Source of the DNA: Antarctobacter aquimaris | GTDB taxonomy: Bacteria; Pseudomonadota; Alphaproteobacteria; Rhodobacterales; Rhodobacteraceae | Direction of reading: 5' to 3' | Assembly: GCF_900184945.1 (NCBI RefSeq) | Contig: NZ_FXYF01000007.1 | Span: 1-64,000, forward strand | DNA: 64,000 bases | Part shown: positions 62,617 to 64,000 of the stretch, piece by piece | Layout: the number at the start of each line of letters is the position of its first letter | Position numbering within the stretch: the stretch's first letter is position 1 | Made by a program: the position numbers and the translations under genes | Notes under the pieces: model-generated | Databases searched by the model: none | What the model saw: the letters and a program-made list of their open reading frames with translations, nothing else | What the model was told of the DNA's origin: nothing

Positions 62617-64000
62617 TCAGTTGTCCGGGCTCTGCACCACGACCCCGGTCAGCGTGCCGGTCGCGTCGCGGATCAACTCGATCCCCGGCGACTCCTGCAC
62701 CGCGTCGCGGCGGATGTGGGAGTAGTCGCTGGCCATGATCGGGTGGTTGGGAAAACTCAGCGGCACGTAGTCCCGCGCCAGCTCCGGCCCGTCGAGGAAT
62801 CCGGACGCCGCCGCAAAGTTGCGCGCGCCGAAGATGAACAGTGGTTTCTTCTGGTCAAAGATGTAGGTGCGCAGGAAATCCGCATCCGCCATGTTGCGCG
62901 CCACCTCGCGGTCGACCAGCCCGCCCAGGTCGACCAGGCCGATGCTGCGCTCATAGCTGATGGCGCCAGCATCGTGATGCGCCAGCACCGGGTCGGCGAT
63001 GCCCATGCGGGTCGCCACCTGGGCAAAGGTGCGGCCGATCTCGGACACCACGGCCAGCGGTGTGGTGGGTTCGGCGTCAAATCGGTCGACCTCGGTCAGG
63101 GTACTGGCGAACAGCGCAATGGCCGTGATGCTGCACAGCCAGGCGCGCGCCCGCACAGAAAACCCGTGGTCGATGGCCAGCACCGCCGGCACCACGATCA
63201 GCGGCAGCACCGGCATCAGGAACCGGTACTGGCCCATCCAGTCGCCTTTGGCCCAGATCACGAAGGCCCCGTGTCCCAGCAACAGCGCAAAACCGACCCA
63301 GCGGCGCGGCACGCTGTCGCCCGATCCCACGATCAGCGCCAGCGGCAGCAACAGCAGAAGGCCGCTGTCCTGCAACCCGCTCCAGACATAGTGCCAGCCA
63401 CCGCCAAACGGGTTGACCAACCCGGCAAGGCTGCTGGCCGAGGTCTTGGCATGGTAGGGGTTGGGGAAAGGATCGCCGAAATACTGCATCCGGAAGGCCA
63501 TCAGCCCGACGAAGGCGGCAAAGGGGATCGCGGCCAGCATGAGCGTCCGCCAGAACAGCAGTCGGCCCTCGTCGGCGCGGGACAGGAACAGCGCCGCCAG
63601 GAACACCGCGATCACCAGCAGCGGCGTTTCCGGACGGGTCCAGACCAGCACGGCCAGCAGCAGCGCGACGGGCAGGCGCCAGCGGCGCAGGTGGGCGGCG
63701 GTGAAGGCCGCCAGCAGCAACAACAGTGCCTGGAGCGCGTGCTCCTGCCCCGAAACGGCCCAGACGACCGTGGGCGCGGCGCCGATGGCGGCGGCGGTCA
63801 GCGCCATGGCGGCGGCGCTTTCGGTGGTGCGCCAGACCCACAGCAGGCTGATCCACAGCGTTCCCAGCGCCAGCGCGGTGCCGCCGTATTTGGCCGCTTG
63901 CGGGATATCCAGGCCCGCGCGGTGGGCCAGCGACAGAAGCGCCATCCAGACGGAACTGGAATAGCCCTCGGTCGGCGGTGCGCCGGGCTGAAAGGTCAGG
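62617..64000 (-). CDS. Multi-pass membrane protein, ArnT/PMT-like glycosyltransferase (5' end outside window)
   Basis: At least 461 codons; the frame remains open to the right edge (upstream of the ATG at 63945 it reads GAPPTEGYSSSVW, a typical early periplasmic-loop motif of this family, so the true start is beyond 64000). About nine membrane helices precede a C-terminal soluble domain (about the last 190 residues). FRMQYFGDPFPNPYHAKT is a family loop. Such proteins usually transfer sugar from a polyprenyl phosphate carrier to lipids or proteins. Acceptor unknown. No partner genes are visible. Confidence 0.75.
   Translation of the reverse strand, partial: LTFQPGAPPTEGYSSSVWMALLSLAHRAGLDIPQAAKYGGTALALGTLWISLLWVWRTTESAAAMALTAAAIGAAPTVVWAVSGQEHALQALLLLLAAFTAAHLRRWRLPVALLLAVLVWTRPETPLLVIAVFLAALFLSRADEGRLLFWRTLMLAAIPFAAFVGLMAFRMQYFGDPFPNPYHAKTSASSLAGLVNPFGGGWHYVWSGLQDSGLLLLLPLALIVGSGDSVPRRWVGFALLLGHGAFVIWAKGDWMGQYRFLMPVLPLIVVPAVLAIDHGFSVRARAWLCSITAIALFASTLTEVDRFDAEPTTPLAVVSEIGRTFAQVATRMGIADPVLAHHDAGAISYERSIGLVDLGGLVDREVARNMADADFLRTYIFDQKKPLFIFGARNFAAASGFLDGPELARDYVPLSFPNHPIMASDYSHIRRDAVQESPGIELIRDATGTLTGVVVQSPDN

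Overview
The window looks like the chromosome of a marine-type alphaproteobacterium of the Rhodobacteraceae (roseobacter group). It is GC-rich and compact, with many ATGA/GTGA start-stop overlaps. The single tRNA, tRNA-His(GTG), has the G1:U72 pair with A73 typical of Alphaproteobacteria that have lost G-1. Most proteins (RpoH, the ScfR-type regulator, the phenylacetate and malyl-CoA enzymes) have a recognisable roseobacter character. No phage, CRISPR array or rRNA operon was seen. The only mobile element is an IS3-family right end cut by the left edge.

Layout. 1-5 kb: IS remnant, a secreted RTX calcium-binding protein, a class IV aminotransferase, a degenerate-GGDEF/EAL protein and an XRE-cupin regulator. 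5-7.3 kb: threonine catabolism (kbl-tdh). 7.3-11 kb: hybrid histidine kinase and a ScfR/RamB-type regulator. 11.1-17.5 kb: a tight operon sga-mcl-mtkA-mtkB-meh-mct, divergent from the ScfR-type gene. It joins malate thiokinase and malyl-CoA lyase to two enzymes that resemble the glyoxylate-assimilation branch of the 3-hydroxypropionate bi-cycle; this is the most interesting locus. 17.7-22.7 kb: oxyR/katG and efp/epmA. 22.9-32.2 kb: phenylacetate catabolism (thiolase, paaABCDE, an extra PaaA/PaaC-like gene, paaZ, paaX, a TetR regulator), with matching GACC-N4-GGTC palindromes before the first gene and before the TetR gene. 32.2-36.2 kb: Rieske ferredoxin, sugar isomerase, inositol-dehydrogenase-like enzyme and tartrate dehydrogenase, beside a decayed isomerase tail. 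36.4-43.8 kb: SecD-SecF fusion, ExoD, CaCA antiporter, gamma-glutamyltranspeptidase and DUF1028 protein. 44.1-45.2 kb: wreckage of a peptide ABC transporter. 45.2-49.4 kb: AEC transporter, tRNA-His, ApbE and an orphan NosR-like protein. 49.5-56.1 kb: a homoprotocatechuate meta-cleavage operon (hpaR, hpaF-E-D, an aromatic amino acid decarboxylase, hpaG-H). 56.1-64 kb: mixed housekeeping genes (rluD-like, rpoH, ketopantoate reductase-like), a leucine-rich periplasmic protein, a Gfo/Idh oxidoreductase and a membrane glycosyltransferase-like gene running off the right edge.

How it fits together. The window is dominated by CoA-thioester and aromatic catabolism. Phenylacetate degradation yields acetyl-CoA and succinyl-CoA. 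Homoprotocatechuate cleavage yields pyruvate and succinate semialdehyde. The mcl/mtk/meh/mct locus would interconvert malate, glyoxylate, propionyl-CoA, acetyl-CoA and pyruvate. Threonine and serine/glyoxylate enzymes link these to one-carbon and glycine metabolism. Functional calls rest on motifs and remembered family features, not on database searches.
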